Of a stretch of DNA of 64,000 bases, positions 50,937-60,935 are shown piece by piece (position 1 is the first letter of the stretch; each line of letters opens with the position of its first letter). Made by a program: the position numbers and the translations under genes. Source of the DNA: BCD1 sp965230565 (GTDB taxonomy: Bacteria; Bacteroidota; Bacteroidia; Chitinophagales; Saprospiraceae). The stretch spans positions 124,001 to 188,000 of the forward strand of contig CBDDLH010000005.1 in assembly GCA_965230565.1 (NCBI GenBank). Direction: 5' to 3'. The notes beneath the pieces are model-generated. The model was not told the origin of the DNA, ran no database searches, and was given only the letters and a program-made list of their open reading frames with translations.

Positions 50937-52970
50937 ATGAAGTGTCCATTATTCGTAAAGTCCTGTTGGCTGGCAAGTATTTTTTGGTTGTTTTTTCACC
51001 CTAATACAAATGCCCAGGATTGTAATTTCCCGTTGCCTCCCGGGAATACCTGCGGGGAAGCTCCTTTATTGTGTGACCTGGATGGATACTGCTCAGATAA
51101 CAGTTCTGCTACCAATTCCGGAACGCCGAATGCTTTTTGTGGGATTGTAGAAAATAACAACTGGATTTCTTTCATTGCAGGATCTACCACACTGGAGATC
51201 GAAGTTTCCGTTTTTAATTGTATGCAAAATGCCGGTTTGCAGGTACAGGTTTTTGAAACCAACGATTGTAATTTCTTTATTTCAAAATCCAATTGCCTGA
51301 ATCCCGTCCCCAATAATAGTACCGGAGTAATGCTGGCAGAGGATCTTGAGATCGGGCAGATTTATTACCTGATGATGGATGGTAAAGGCGGAGATATATG
51401 TGATTATTCCTACAACCTGCTGGAAGGAATTACGCTTTCTCCTGCTGAGGCCACTATTGAACCTCCGGGATATTTATGTATAGGAGAGACCCTTGAGCTT
51501 GAAGCGATCACATGGTCATCTAATCCGGGTTTGATTCAGGAATGGACAACACCGGATGGGAATATTATCTCAGGGGCAAATAGTCAGATTGCAGTTATTG
51601 ATCAGCCAGGTACCTATAATTTATATGTGGAAGATCAAAGTGGTTGCACCGATTCCACATTTGTAGATGTTGAAGAAGCTCCACCTCCCATAGCCAATGC
51701 AGGAATTCCCGATACCTTAAATTGTTTGAACAATACGATGGTTACTCTCGATGCTTCTGCGTCTTTTGGGTTTAATGCACTGAATTATCAATGGTCTACG
51801 ATTGGAGGTAATATCCTTTCAGGAGGAAATTCGGCCAATCCTGTGGTGGATGAACCAGGTGTTTATCTTGTAACGGTGTACGATCAGGTGACAAATTGTT
51901 CTGATATTGATACCGTAGAAGTGGCATTGGATGCCAACTCTCCCTTCGCTAATACCGGAGGTGGTGGTGAACTCAATTGCGTAACTCCGGAAATTACCCT
52001 TAATGGAATTGGTTCTTCGTTTGGTAATAATTTTGTCTATGACTGGACGACTGATGTAGGAAACATTGTTTCCGGGGCGCAAACCCTTTTTCCGGTAATT
52101 GACGCTCCGGGAGTTTATCAATTGCAAGTGTCCAATCTCATCAATGGTTGCGTGGCAACTGACCAGGTTTTAGTCACTTTAAACGAGGAAAAACCAACAG
52201 GGGCGAATGTTGTTACCTTTTCACCTTGTTTTGAAATGATGAACGGCCGCATTTATATTGATTCTGTATTTGGTGGAACGCCACCGTTTTTATATGCTGT
52301 GGGGGATACCATTTTATCTTATGAAAATCGTGTAGAGCATTTACCTTCGGGCGAATACAATGTTGTCATTAAAGATGATATAGGTTGTGAATGGGATACC
52401 TTGGTAACGGTTGGCAGTGAAGTTCAGCTGATGGCCGATCTCGGAGAAGATTTTTATTTGCCGCTCGGCTGTGATTATGAACTCAAACCTTTGATCAACA
52501 TTCCCCAGGATAAGGTAGCAAGCTGGTCATGGTCTCCTACGGAATTTTACAACTGTGATTCCTGTTTCAATCAGATTATCTACCCTCTTCAAAATACGCA
52601 GACATATCATTTTACATATACGGATGTTAACGGATGCACCGCTTCTGATGCCATAACGGTGTACCTCGATCGTACCCGTAATATTTTTATTCCTAATGTC
52701 TTTTCCCCAAATGCAGACGGGGTAAATGATCTATTTGTCATTTATGCTGGTAAGGATGTCGTTCGGGTCAGCAATTTCAGCGTTTTTGACCGTTGGGGAA
52801 ATCTGGTCTTTCAGGCAGATAATTTTTCACCAAACGATCCTTCCTATGGATGGAATGGGAAATTTGATGGAAAACCACTCAATGAAAGCGTTTTTACTTA
52901 CATTCTTCAAGTAGAATTCCTCGATGGCTGGCGAGAACAATACACAGGAAGCGTTGCACTGATCCGGTAA
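50937..52970 (+). CDS. Secreted PKD/Ig-like protein with gliding-motility (CHU_C, T9SS type B) C-terminus
   Basis: 677 aa from ATG 50937 (signal MKCPLFVKSCWLASIFWLFFHPNTNAQ). The N-terminal domain (30-170) has several Cys pairs (CNFPLPPGNTCGEAPLLCDLDGYC). Three PKD-like repeats follow, each with YQWST.GGNI.SG....P.VD.PG.Y...V. The last 85 residues are the gliding-associated C-terminal domain (IFIPNVFSPNADGVNDLFVIY...FDRWGNLVFQADNF...GWNGKFDGKPLNESVFTYILQVEFLDG), the type B signal for T9SS export. It may be co-transcribed with asmA, 123 bases upstream. Confidence 0.87.
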   Translation: MKCPLFVKSCWLASIFWLFFHPNTNAQDCNFPLPPGNTCGEAPLLCDLDGYCSDNSSATNSGTPNAFCGIVENNNWISFIAGSTTLEIEVSVFNCMQNAGLQVQVFETNDCNFFISKSNCLNPVPNNSTGVMLAEDLEIGQIYYLMMDGKGGDICDYSYNLLEGITLSPAEATIEPPGYLCIGETLELEAITWSSNPGLIQEWTTPDGNIISGANSQIAVIDQPGTYNLYVEDQSGCTDSTFVDVEEAPPPIANAGIPDTLNCLNNTMVTLDASASFGFNALNYQWSTIGGNILSGGNSANPVVDEPGVYLVTVYDQVTNCSDIDTVEVALDANSPFANTGGGGELNCVTPEITLNGIGSSFGNNFVYDWTTDVGNIVSGAQTLFPVIDAPGVYQLQVSNLINGCVATDQVLVTLNEEKPTGANVVTFSPCFEMMNGRIYIDSVFGGTPPFLYAVGDTILSYENRVEHLPSGEYNVVIKDDIGCEWDTLVTVGSEVQLMADLGEDFYLPLGCDYELKPLINIPQDKVASWSWSPTEFYNCDSCFNQIIYPLQNTQTYHFTYTDVNGCTASDAITVYLDRTRNIFIPNVFSPNADGVNDLFVIYAGKDVVRVSNFSVFDRWGNLVFQADNFSPNDPSYGWNGKFDGKPLNESVFTYILQVEFLDGWREQYTGSVALIR

Positions 52971-52991
52971 ACAAAACCTGTCCGCCACAAG

Positions 52992-53597
52992 TCACTCCTC
53001 CAACAACCCCTCAATAATTGAAACCATCTTCTCTCCACCCCAATTATACGCCCCGGTTTCCCGGATAACGATCTGGCCGCTTTTGGATATCACAAATGTC
53101 GTCGGAATACTTTGGGTCACAAAAGGAGTTGGAGATTGCCGCTGAGATGAATAGACAGGAAATGTGTACCCTCGTTTCTCCACAAAGGCTTTAATTTTTT
53201 CATTGGATTCATTTGAAATCATGAAAAAGGCGATGTCCTCCCGGTCTTTATATTTATCATATAGTTTTTGGATTTCCGGCATTTCTCCGACACAGGGCGG
53301 ACACCATGTTGCCCACAGGTTTATGAAAACGACCTTGCCCTTTTCTCCATTCAGATTAACCTGTTCACCATTGATATCCTTTAAAAGCCAATTGTAGTCT
53401 TCTGCTGTCAGTTGAGTCCCATTTTCCTGAACCGCCGGATTCATTACCTTGGCCTTTACCCTGTTGACAAAGCCACCTATAGTCATCCTTCCTCCCGGAG
53501 TGAGCAGAGCAGCGATGAAAACAATAAAAATGAGATCAGAAAATTTATTCCAGCCGGATTTATTTTGCCAGTAGTTTTGAAATTTTTCTTTTAGCAT
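52992..53597 (-). CDS. TlpA/ResA-like thioredoxin
   Basis: 201 aa. N-terminal membrane anchor (about 18-36, FSDLIFIVFIAALLTPGG). The thioredoxin fold shows INLWATWCPPCVGEMPEIQKLY (CPPC redox site), VEKRGYTFPVY and the cis-Pro loop SIPTTFVISKSGQIV. It faces the periplasm and reduces disulfides, for example in cytochrome c or copper protein maturation. It is convergent with the CHU_C gene (21 bases apart) and lies 6 bases after the MFS gene, so those two form a unit. Confidence 0.88.
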   Translation of the reverse strand: MLKEKFQNYWQNKSGWNKFSDLIFIVFIAALLTPGGRMTIGGFVNRVKAKVMNPAVQENGTQLTAEDYNWLLKDINGEQVNLNGEKGKVVFINLWATWCPPCVGEMPEIQKLYDKYKDREDIAFFMISNESNEKIKAFVEKRGYTFPVYSSQRQSPTPFVTQSIPTTFVISKSGQIVIRETGAYNWGGEKMVSIIEGLLEE

Positions 53598-53603
53598 GGA
53601 TTA

Positions 53604-54836
53604 TTATTTGGTACACTTAAGTTGGTATGCGAAATAAGCGCTTCCTATGATTAATAACAAAGAAAGTCCGAAAAAGTAGGGGAAACCGAGCGTTTCAACC
53701 AAAATACCTGACAGTATAGGGAACAAGGTCAGAACAATATTGCTCGTTCCGGAAAGACCTGTATAAAATGCACGATTCTCATTGGTGGAAATTTCCAATA
53801 AAATGCCACTTCTTAATATGGAGAAAAGGGAAACAAATACGCCGCCGCCCAGGAAGAGTAACCTGAAAACAATCCCGTTCTCTATGAACAGCATACTGCT
53901 GAGTACAAGAATGGTCAAAAGGGCAATGGAGAAATATAAAAGCGATTGATACCTGAATTTTTTGGAAAACCGGTATACAAACAGGCTGGTCAAGACCAGA
54001 CCAATGGTCTTAAAAACGAGCAGTTCACCGACTACAGCTGTACTGATGTCCATTTTTGATCTGGCAAAAAGAATGACAAAGGGCAGAATGGCCAGTCCGA
54101 TACCAAGGGTGTTGATGATCATTATGTAAAAGGCCAGTTTTTTTTGAGTCTTTAATTCCCGGACAATTCGCCGAAAGTAGGTTCTTAGGTTGGGGATACG
54201 TGCTGATGGGGTTATTTCTTTAATATATTCCTTTATTTTATAGAACCCAAAGGATGCCATGGTCAGGAATGCCGCTGCAATCAGAAAAAGCGCAAAGTAG
54301 TTGGTGGGAAATTCGAAATAATTAAGTAATTGCCGGACAGCTATAGCGGAAAGAAAAACCATTATTCCTGATAGTAATTGTTTGAGCGAAAAAAAACGCT
54401 TCCGGTTTTCAGCAAGTATTGATTTGCCGATTATATCTGTATATGGAATTTCCGCAAAAGCTCCCCCCACAGAAAATAAAATGACGAGCAAAAAAATAGA
54501 AATAATCACCCCTTGCTGAGGCATATCAGGTGAATTGTAAAACAATAAAGCCAACCCAAGCAGAGCAACAATTCTAGAATTGATGCCCAGCAGTAAAAAT
54601 GGCTTTTTCTTCGCCCTGTTTTGAAGGAAAGGAGTGAAAAAGAACTGTGACATTCTAGACCCTCCCAACATTATTGCGGATATCAGTCCTACAAGAAAAC
54701 TACCACCACCCGCATTGATCATCATGGTCGGTAATACCGTGTCTACATCCATGAAATTGATCGCCAGGGCAGCAAAGATGGCATGCCAGATAAATGCTTT
54801 AAAATTGCCTGAAGAAATGTCCTGTCTCAATTTCAT
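53604..54836 (-). CDS. MFS transporter
   Basis: 410 aa with about 12 membrane helices. MFS-type features include the loop FTPFLQNRAKKKPFLLLG after helix 2, a long central loop (KIKEYIKEITPSARIPNLRTYFRRIVRELKTQKK, about 200-235), and the second half FVYRFSKKFRYQSLLYF. The substrate is unknown. It is followed after 6 bases by the TlpA-like gene. Confidence 0.82.
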   Translation of the reverse strand: MKLRQDISSGNFKAFIWHAIFAALAINFMDVDTVLPTMMINAGGGSFLVGLISAIMLGGSRMSQFFFTPFLQNRAKKKPFLLLGINSRIVALLGLALLFYNSPDMPQQGVIISIFLLVILFSVGGAFAEIPYTDIIGKSILAENRKRFFSLKQLLSGIMVFLSAIAVRQLLNYFEFPTNYFALFLIAAAFLTMASFGFYKIKEYIKEITPSARIPNLRTYFRRIVRELKTQKKLAFYIMIINTLGIGLAILPFVILFARSKMDISTAVVGELLVFKTIGLVLTSLFVYRFSKKFRYQSLLYFSIALLTILVLSSMLFIENGIVFRLLFLGGGVFVSLFSILRSGILLEISTNENRAFYTGLSGTSNIVLTLFPILSGILVETLGFPYFFGLSLLLIIGSAYFAYQLKCTK

Positions 54837-54890
54837 CCGGCAAAATTACATCTGGCATGTATTAAAGGTTGTGTCTTTAGTCACAATAGC

Positions 54891-55838
54891 TTACTTACCC
54901 GTGATCTCCCTGCCAATTCTTTCGTATTCAACGAGGGTTTCCGGAAGCATATGTCTTGCCCCTAATGCACTTTCGTCCCGGAAACCACCCGGCCAGGAAT
55001 AACCAATCAGCGCAATAGCCTTGGATTCCGATTTGGCCAGTTCATAATAATTGGTAGCCACTTCAGTCATTTCATCTACCGAAATGCCGCCCAGGTTATT
55101 ATGATATTCGGTAATGTAATGTGAATCCATAAGAATAACTAACCTTTGATAGTTGGTGGTTATTTTTGACTTCAACAGGGAAAGTTCATTTTGGTAATCA
55201 GGGTCATTTAGCGGATCTTTTACAAAATATCGGTTGAAACCAACCCAATCTACAGTATTAGGGATTTGCAGATCATCCAGAGCCTGGTGATTTTCTATAA
55301 CAATGATGGGAACGTCCGGAGTAGTGTTTTGGATACGGCTTGCCGCTTCTTCCAGATCTTCATAAGAAATTCCATTCCATGTAGGTTCATCTCCAAGGTA
55401 AAAAGCCTGAATAGTGTTGCCGTACAATAAATAATTGTTGGAAATAAAGCCTGTCCATCTTTCTTCATAATTCTCGCGCAAGGCAAATTGCCTGCCACTT
55501 GGAGCATCGGTGCCTACTTCCTCAAAGAAGAGGTGAAAGACATTCATATAGGCCTTCATATTGTTGTTGTACATTTCGATCAGGCGATCATGGTAAGTTA
55601 AAACAGAATCGCTGACCAAGATGTCTGCGATATTGGAAAACGGCGAAACTTCATCCAGGTAATTATCTTTTTCGGAAGGAAAGTCAAGCGGATCATCCCA
55701 GCCGGCATCAATAAAGGCAAAACCAAAATACTTGAGTTCAGAATCCTGTTGTATTGGGTTGTTGGTAGGAATGGGCTCTTCTGCGCAATTAGATAAAAGA
55801 ATTACGAGAAGAAAAATCAAAGTAATAGCATTTTTCAT
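54891..55838 (-). CDS. Glycosidase-like (TIM barrel) lipoprotein
   Basis: 315 aa. Lipoprotein signal LVILLSNCAEE. Barrel-type motifs suggest a glycoside hydrolase fold: YFGFAFIDAGWDDP near the start, KAYMNVFHLFFEE, AFYLGDEPTW with a candidate acid Glu, VDWVGFNRYF, LVILMDSHYITE with a possible nucleophile region, and ALIGYSWPGGF. I cannot name the GH family; the GDEP motif occurs in several secreted hydrolases and in catalytically silent relatives. It lies 54 bases before the MFS gene on the same strand and may be co-expressed with it. Confidence 0.6.
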   Translation of the reverse strand: MKNAITLIFLLVILLSNCAEEPIPTNNPIQQDSELKYFGFAFIDAGWDDPLDFPSEKDNYLDEVSPFSNIADILVSDSVLTYHDRLIEMYNNNMKAYMNVFHLFFEEVGTDAPSGRQFALRENYEERWTGFISNNYLLYGNTIQAFYLGDEPTWNGISYEDLEEAASRIQNTTPDVPIIVIENHQALDDLQIPNTVDWVGFNRYFVKDPLNDPDYQNELSLLKSKITTNYQRLVILMDSHYITEYHNNLGGISVDEMTEVATNYYELAKSESKAIALIGYSWPGGFRDESALGARHMLPETLVEYERIGREITGK

Positions 55839-56005
55839 ATGCGGCGGTTTTGATTTATGATGATCCTGTATCTGATTTTGAAGGAGGTTACTTTCATAAA
55901 CAGCTTAAAATCAAAAAAGTATGAGTTGGGTTTGCAATATTTTTGTATGTATCTAATAAAAATAGGCGTTCCTTTTGCTAAGACATAGCAGGTTTTGTCA
56001 GCTTA

Positions 56006-56881
56006 CTATTCCTTAAAAAAAAGATTTCTGCTGATTAATTTTCCATTCAAATCCACCAGTATCAGGCTGTAACATCCTTGGGGTATTGCTGAAATGTCAA
56101 TCGTTCTTTCTGATGCGTCCAGGTACCCGTGCCTTAAAACCTGCCCGGTTAGGGTATAAATTTCATAAGCCGTTCCCTGTGATAATTCAGGAACACCTGA
56201 TAGGGTGATTTTTTTTGATGCCGGATTTGGAAAAACCTCTGCTTTTGAATGGATTGGCTGTGGTTTTATCGAATTTGTTCTGTCTGAAAAATACAAAAAT
56301 ACAATCCATTTGGCCACTGAAGGATCAAGAACCCCTACACTCGGAGGATAAAAGTAGACAACCGCTTTATAGTCTTCTTCCGCGAATAAATTGGTGATGC
56401 TCAGGGAATCAACTGCCGGCCAGACCTCATCCTTTAATTCAAACAACCAGTCTTCTTCATCTATTTTTTCACCATTGATGCCAAGATATTTGATGTTACC
56501 AGGTTCCGGAACTGCGTTACTTTCATAAATAAAAGGGGCGGATAAGGAATAATTGGTTGGATAATTAATGCCTCCCATTCCTGCCCAGACAATAGTAGCA
56601 TCGAAGAAAGTATCTTGTTCCGGATTCAGGGTGAAGGAAATTCCGCCGAAATCCCCGGCAGGCAGGTAGTCAACAAAATATTGCATACTGTCGGTAGCAC
56701 AGTCCGGACATTGGTAATAGGCCATATGGCCTCCTTCGAATTGGTAATTTTGAAAATCGAGAACGAGGGTGGCGAGGTTAACATAACCGCTTTTAATAAT
56801 GGTATCGTTTTGACCAGAGGCTGCCAGTACGGACCAAAGAATCATGTTGATAATCAGGATAGCATGTTTCATCTTTGACAT
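56006..56881 (-). CDS. Small T9SS-sorted protein
   Basis: 291 aa. Signal peptide (MKHAILIINMILWSVLAASGQ) and C-terminal T9SS type A sorting domain (AEVFPNPASKKITLSGVP...YEIYTLTGQVLRHGYLDASERTIDISAIPQGCYSLILVD). The middle (25-210) is beta-rich with a CPDC pair (YYQCPDCATDSM) and no recognised domain. It lies just downstream of nosY on the same strand, but is separated by 70 bases and is probably unrelated to the nos genes. Confidence 0.78.
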   Translation of the reverse strand: MSKMKHAILIINMILWSVLAASGQNDTIIKSGYVNLATLVLDFQNYQFEGGHMAYYQCPDCATDSMQYFVDYLPAGDFGGISFTLNPEQDTFFDATIVWAGMGGINYPTNYSLSAPFIYESNAVPEPGNIKYLGINGEKIDEEDWLFELKDEVWPAVDSLSITNLFAEEDYKAVVYFYPPSVGVLDPSVAKWIVFLYFSDRTNSIKPQPIHSKAEVFPNPASKKITLSGVPELSQGTAYEIYTLTGQVLRHGYLDASERTIDISAIPQGCYSLILVDLNGKLISRNLFFKE

Positions 56882-56951
56882 TTCTATTCAAATTAAAACA
56901 TTATCCCAATTGATGCAAGTAGGAGAGGGTAGTAACAGCTTTTATTGTCGG

Positions 56952-57734
56952 TTAAAAATCTTTTTTCCTTGACACCCGGACTATTCGCCACAAAGGCAAA
57001 AGCACCCAAACGGACAGAGCGGTCAAAGAGGTCAGCATGCCTAAATAAGTGCCGAAAAACTTCTGAAATACGGCTCCGGTATACCCAAGCAAGGCTGAAA
57101 TGTCCAGCTTCAAAAGAATCAGAACTCTCGACAGGTCAATTGGATTTAACATAATAGCTCCAAGCGCAAATTTGTCCAGGGGATAATCCTGGAAGGTAAT
57201 CATGAGGATCATGATAAGACCGTCATATATGACGGCTAACAGCAACCAAAGTAAAATGGCAAAACCAAAGCCTTTTATTTTGTCGTTGAAGGACAAGGCG
57301 ATGTTATAGGCTAAAGCCACAAAAATAAATGTCAAAAATCCACCGGTCACCAAAAGAGAGGTGAAATCCCAGATAGCTCCTGACCGCATTACCCCGTAGG
57401 CCACGAAAGGAATACCAAGACCAATGATCAGACTCAAAGACAAGGAGATTGCCACCCCGAGGTATTGACCGACAAAAATTGAACTCCTTTTGACGGGTTG
57501 TGCCAGGAGTAGTTCTGTAAATTCCCGGGAACTGTAATAATACATCACTCCAAAAATGGTTCCTATCAAAGGAGTCAAAATAATGATGATATTCAAAAGG
57601 GTGATTACCGCCTTGTTGACATCATTGTTGAGGAAAAAAAGCACAAAACCGAGGACCAGATAAAAAAGGAAATACACATAACTCCAACGGCTGCGCATCA
57701 GGTCAAAAAAACTGTATTTGAGTATTTTGAACAT
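56952..57734 (-). CDS. nosY: ABC transporter permease, nos cluster (NosY)
   Basis: 260 aa with six membrane helices and the ABC-2 permease pattern (YYYSSREFTELLLAQPVKRSSIFVGQYLGVA). In known nos systems NosY with NosF and NosD supports assembly of the CuZ site of nitrous oxide reductase, possibly by moving a sulfur species. It follows nosF after 14 bases. Confidence 0.88.
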   Translation of the reverse strand: MFKILKYSFFDLMRSRWSYVYFLFYLVLGFVLFFLNNDVNKAVITLLNIIIILTPLIGTIFGVMYYYSSREFTELLLAQPVKRSSIFVGQYLGVAISLSLSLIIGLGIPFVAYGVMRSGAIWDFTSLLVTGGFLTFIFVALAYNIALSFNDKIKGFGFAILLWLLLAVIYDGLIMILMITFQDYPLDKFALGAIMLNPIDLSRVLILLKLDISALLGYTGAVFQKFFGTYLGMLTSLTALSVWVLLPLWRIVRVSRKKDF

Positions 57735-57748
57735 GGTTTTTAGTTTTG

Positions 57749-58456
57749 TCAGGCGTAAGTGTTTTTAAGGATCTCGGCGATGGCGTGCTCAAGGTTTTGC
57801 TGTTGGGTTTGCTGTTTTAGTGCATCTACAGTTCCGTCAAAATAAATATTACCATCCAGCAGGAATATCACTCTGTCAGCTACCTCTTCTACAAGATTCA
57901 TGATGTGGGTGGTAATCAGAATAGTTTTGCCTTTCGCCTTTTCTTCTGCAATCAGTCTTTTTAAATAAATCAGTGCAACCGGGTCAAGACCTGTGGTGGG
58001 CTCATCCAGGATTATGAGAGGAGAATCGAACATAAAGGTGAGGACGATATTCACCTTTTGCCTGGTCCCTCCGGAGAGGGTTCCCAGTTTTTTGTCCAGA
58101 AAGGATTGCAGCTTGAATAGCTCAATCAGTTCCTGATCAAGAGAAGTTTCGGTGCGGAGGTTTTTGATCATATTGATCAGTTCTCTTACGCGGAGATTTT
58201 GCGGGAAATTGGCGATCTGGGGCATATAGGAAATGTCATTTCGGTATTCCCACTTACCGAGCACCTGTTGTTCATCGATAAAGATCTCACCCTTTTGAGG
58301 GATGACCATTCCAAGCATACTTTTGATCAAAGTGGTTTTGCCGGAACCATTAGGACCAAGAATAGCAACGATACCGGCCTCATCGATATTGAGGTTGACA
58401 CCCTGGAGAACATCAACGGGGCCAAAACTTTTATATAAATGTTGTATGGTTACCAT
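57749..58456 (-). CDS. nosF: ABC transporter ATPase, nos cluster (NosF)
   Basis: 235 aa. Walker A GPNGSGKTT, Q-loop YMPQIANFP, signature LSGGTRQKVNI, Walker B LIILDEPTTGLDP, H-loop TTHIM. It is cytoplasmic and powers NosY. Its start overlaps the nosD stop by 7 bases. Confidence 0.92.
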   Translation of the reverse strand: MVTIQHLYKSFGPVDVLQGVNLNIDEAGIVAILGPNGSGKTTLIKSMLGMVIPQKGEIFIDEQQVLGKWEYRNDISYMPQIANFPQNLRVRELINMIKNLRTETSLDQELIELFKLQSFLDKKLGTLSGGTRQKVNIVLTFMFDSPLIILDEPTTGLDPVALIYLKRLIAEEKAKGKTILITTHIMNLVEEVADRVIFLLDGNIYFDGTVDALKQQTQQQNLEHAIAEILKNTYA

Positions 58457-59685
58457 GTCACGGGTTTCATTAAAGGATTTTCGTCTTTCAGCTGATCCGG
58501 GGTGAAAATAGGGGATACCTTTTCTGAGAAATTGATAATATCCACAAATAAACTTCGAAGTAAAATGATGGTTTCCGGGGTTTTATTGACCACGTAGGAG
58601 AATAGTTTTATAGGCCGGAACGGGACATCGCCCAGGCCATCCCGGTCCAGATCATAGCCGGTGTAATCACTCCAATAGTTCCTGTCGAACAAATTGCCAT
58701 TCAGCCCGCCTTGATAGGCGATACCGAAAGAGTTGCTGTTGAAATTATTAAACCTGAGTTTGTTGCTGTAACAAGCTCCCAGGAATTTAATGGCCCAGCC
58801 GTTGTTATTAAAGTTATTTTGTTCAAAATTCACCCTGGTCGATCCGTCTGCATTAACACCAATGGTATTTTCTTCAAAGGTGTTTTGCTTGATCTCAGCA
58901 TCATAAATTTCTTTGAGTAAAAGTCCGTAGGAAGCGGTTCCCCAGTTGAGTCGAAATGTGTTATTGCGCATGAAAATATATTTCGAGAACATTACCGCGA
59001 CTCCTGCACCGTTATTTTCGAACAAATTATCTTCGTATTCATCGTTATTGGAAAACATAAAATGCAGACCGTAACGGATATTTCGTTTGCTGATGTTTCC
59101 GGCGACCTGGCTGTGTTTTACAAATTCAAAATAAATACCATCCCGCATTTGATACACTTCATTGTCCAGGATTTCCATATAGGAACAATGCCATAGGTGT
59201 ATGCCATTTCCGGAGTTGTGTTCTACTACAGCATTACCGTTAATGACATTTTTTTTGATTATTCCATAGTGGGATTTTTCGATGAGGTAGGCGAAAAACG
59301 GATTGTTAAAAGTATTGTTTTCAAATAGAAAATAATCAGATTTGAAAGCATGTACGGCGGCATAATCTTTAGTATGACTTCTGGCAACATTGTTGATCTC
59401 AAATCCGGAAAGGGTTACACTGTCGGCATGGATTTCAAAGATGGGCCCTTGTTCCTGACCGTCAACCACGGGGTTACCAATGCCTATTAGAACAACCGGC
59501 TTGCCTATTTGAATGTCGAACTCATTGTAAATTCCTTGCCTGACGAGAACGGTGTCGTGGGGAGAAGCCATCTCAACAGCCTCTTTGATAGTGTTTATTT
59601 TACAGGTTTTACAAACTTCTATCTGAGTTGCCTGTAACAGCACACAAAGTCCTAATAAAGGTAATATTAGAAAAAATCTGATCAT
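58450..59685 (-). CDS. nosD: NosD periplasmic copper-site assembly protein
   Basis: 411 aa from ATG 59685 (MIRFFLILPLLGLCVLLQATQ signal); the frame is open further upstream but lacks a signal there. It is a right-handed beta-helix: about 12 turns of the NosD/CASH type (YFLFENNTFNNPFFAYLIEKSHYGIIKKNVING, EILDNEVYQMRDGIYFEFVKHSQVAGN). Required for CuZ maturation in characterised systems. The C-terminus ends in a predicted helix. Confidence 0.92.
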   Translation of the reverse strand: MIRFFLILPLLGLCVLLQATQIEVCKTCKINTIKEAVEMASPHDTVLVRQGIYNEFDIQIGKPVVLIGIGNPVVDGQEQGPIFEIHADSVTLSGFEINNVARSHTKDYAAVHAFKSDYFLFENNTFNNPFFAYLIEKSHYGIIKKNVINGNAVVEHNSGNGIHLWHCSYMEILDNEVYQMRDGIYFEFVKHSQVAGNISKRNIRYGLHFMFSNNDEYEDNLFENNGAGVAVMFSKYIFMRNNTFRLNWGTASYGLLLKEIYDAEIKQNTFEENTIGVNADGSTRVNFEQNNFNNNGWAIKFLGACYSNKLRFNNFNSNSFGIAYQGGLNGNLFDRNYWSDYTGYDLDRDGLGDVPFRPIKLFSYVVNKTPETIILLRSLFVDIINFSEKVSPIFTPDQLKDENPLMKPVTW

Positions 59686-59716
59686 TTCAACTAGGTGTAT
59701 TCCGGCTTTGGGGCTT

Positions 59717-60166
59717 TTATTTTTTAGGATATTTTCCTTTGAGGGCCTCCCACATGAGCAGCTCTCCTCCTTTTTCTTTGAGTATCTCATTGGCGAACGA
59801 AACATCTTCAAAACCTGATAGGTTACCTCCCATCGGACTTGGAAGGTTTTGGCTGATGAGGTAAATGGCCTTGGTAGCATCCACGAGTTTGCCGGGAGTT
59901 CCATAGTCGGTCATCAGGTACAAGGCAATTTCTTCCTCCGGCCAATCGAATCTATTGTTCATCATACATTCAATGGCGTCGTATTTGTAGGCTTTTCCCT
60001 TTACGGTGACGATCTCAGCAGCGTGTTGATTATCCACGATATTCATTTTGCAAAAATGGCAGGCATCGTTCCCGTAGTCGATTGGCACGGGTTCAACGGC
60101 ACAGGAAGAGAACGACAAAATGAAAACCATTGAGAGTGACAAGTAGAAATACTGTTTGAGATTCAT
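59717..60166 (-). CDS. nosL: NosL copper chaperone lipoprotein
   Basis: 149 aa. Lipoprotein signal (FILSFSSCAVE). The core NosL motif DACHFCKMNIVDNQHAAEIV is present, as are IECMMNN, MTDYGTPGKLVDA and PMGGNLSGF. NosL carries Cu(I) to NosZ assembly. It lies between the NosB-like gene and nosD, 31 bases from the latter. Confidence 0.93.
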   Translation of the reverse strand: MNLKQYFYLSLSMVFILSFSSCAVEPVPIDYGNDACHFCKMNIVDNQHAAEIVTVKGKAYKYDAIECMMNNRFDWPEEEIALYLMTDYGTPGKLVDATKAIYLISQNLPSPMGGNLSGFEDVSFANEILKEKGGELLMWEALKGKYPKK

Positions 60167-60242
60167 GGCGGAAGTTTTGGTTAGTTTGTTAAAACCGGGT
60201 GAATGAGGGATTCGTTGCCAGCAATCACCCGGTTTGGAATTA

Positions 60243-60833
60243 TTAAGCTTTCGCGGTTTCTTTTCTTCCGACGAAGAAGGCCACCAGAGAAAGAATCATT
60301 CCGGAAAACAGGAGGTATGCTCCGGACATCGGAAGTGATATGGCCCTAAAGTTAAGAATTACTTTTGACCCAATCAGCGGTGGCTGATAGGCCATTGGCG
60401 TTCCGTCGGGATTAGTAAATTTAATGGCCGCCTTGGGGTTGAGGTTATGACCATAGTCATATTCCCAAAGATAGAAGTCATACATGGCCGCGATGCCAAA
60501 AATTGCCATCAATACGAACCACAACAGGAATAATTTATGATTGCCCACAAAACCGAAAATCAGCCCCAGAATGATCATTCCTCCTACTACCCATGGGAAT
60601 AATTCAAATTCCTTTAAATGTTCCGGGATTTCCTTCATGCCCACGTAGTGGTTCATCAGGTTGATGTTTTTCAGGTCATTTGGATTGTGGTCGGTTATTT
60701 TGTTGATCCAGATATCCATGCCAATGGGTTCCGGATATTGTGGAGCTTCCAGGGTAATATTCCAAAGTGGAAGTACAAACAACCCTCCAAGCAGGATAGC
60801 TCCGATAATCATTAAAATTTTGGACTTTTTCAT
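60243..60833 (-). CDS. Integral membrane protein next to nosZ (NosB-like)
   Basis: 196 aa with about four membrane helices (KILMIIGAILLGGLFVLPLW, ELFPWVVGGMIILGLIFGFV, LFLLWFVLMAIFGIAAMY, AYLLFSGMILSLVAFFVG). A periplasmic loop is rich in His, Asn and Asp (NKITDHNPNDLKNINLMNHYVGMKEIP). Clade II nos clusters as in Wolinella carry a membrane protein, NosB, right after nosZ; position and topology agree, sequence identity was not checked. The ATG at 60833 is chosen over an upstream in-frame codon. Confidence 0.7.
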   Translation of the reverse strand: MKKSKILMIIGAILLGGLFVLPLWNITLEAPQYPEPIGMDIWINKITDHNPNDLKNINLMNHYVGMKEIPEHLKEFELFPWVVGGMIILGLIFGFVGNHKLFLLWFVLMAIFGIAAMYDFYLWEYDYGHNLNPKAAIKFTNPDGTPMAYQPPLIGSKVILNFRAISLPMSGAYLLFSGMILSLVAFFVGRKETAKA

Positions 60834-60935
60834 CTGTTTATTGTGTTTATCTGTTGGTGAAAAAGGGGCGGGCAAACCCATATGAAATTGGTCTGCCCAC
60901 CGGTTCCTCTAAAATTTCACAAAACCTAATGTCAC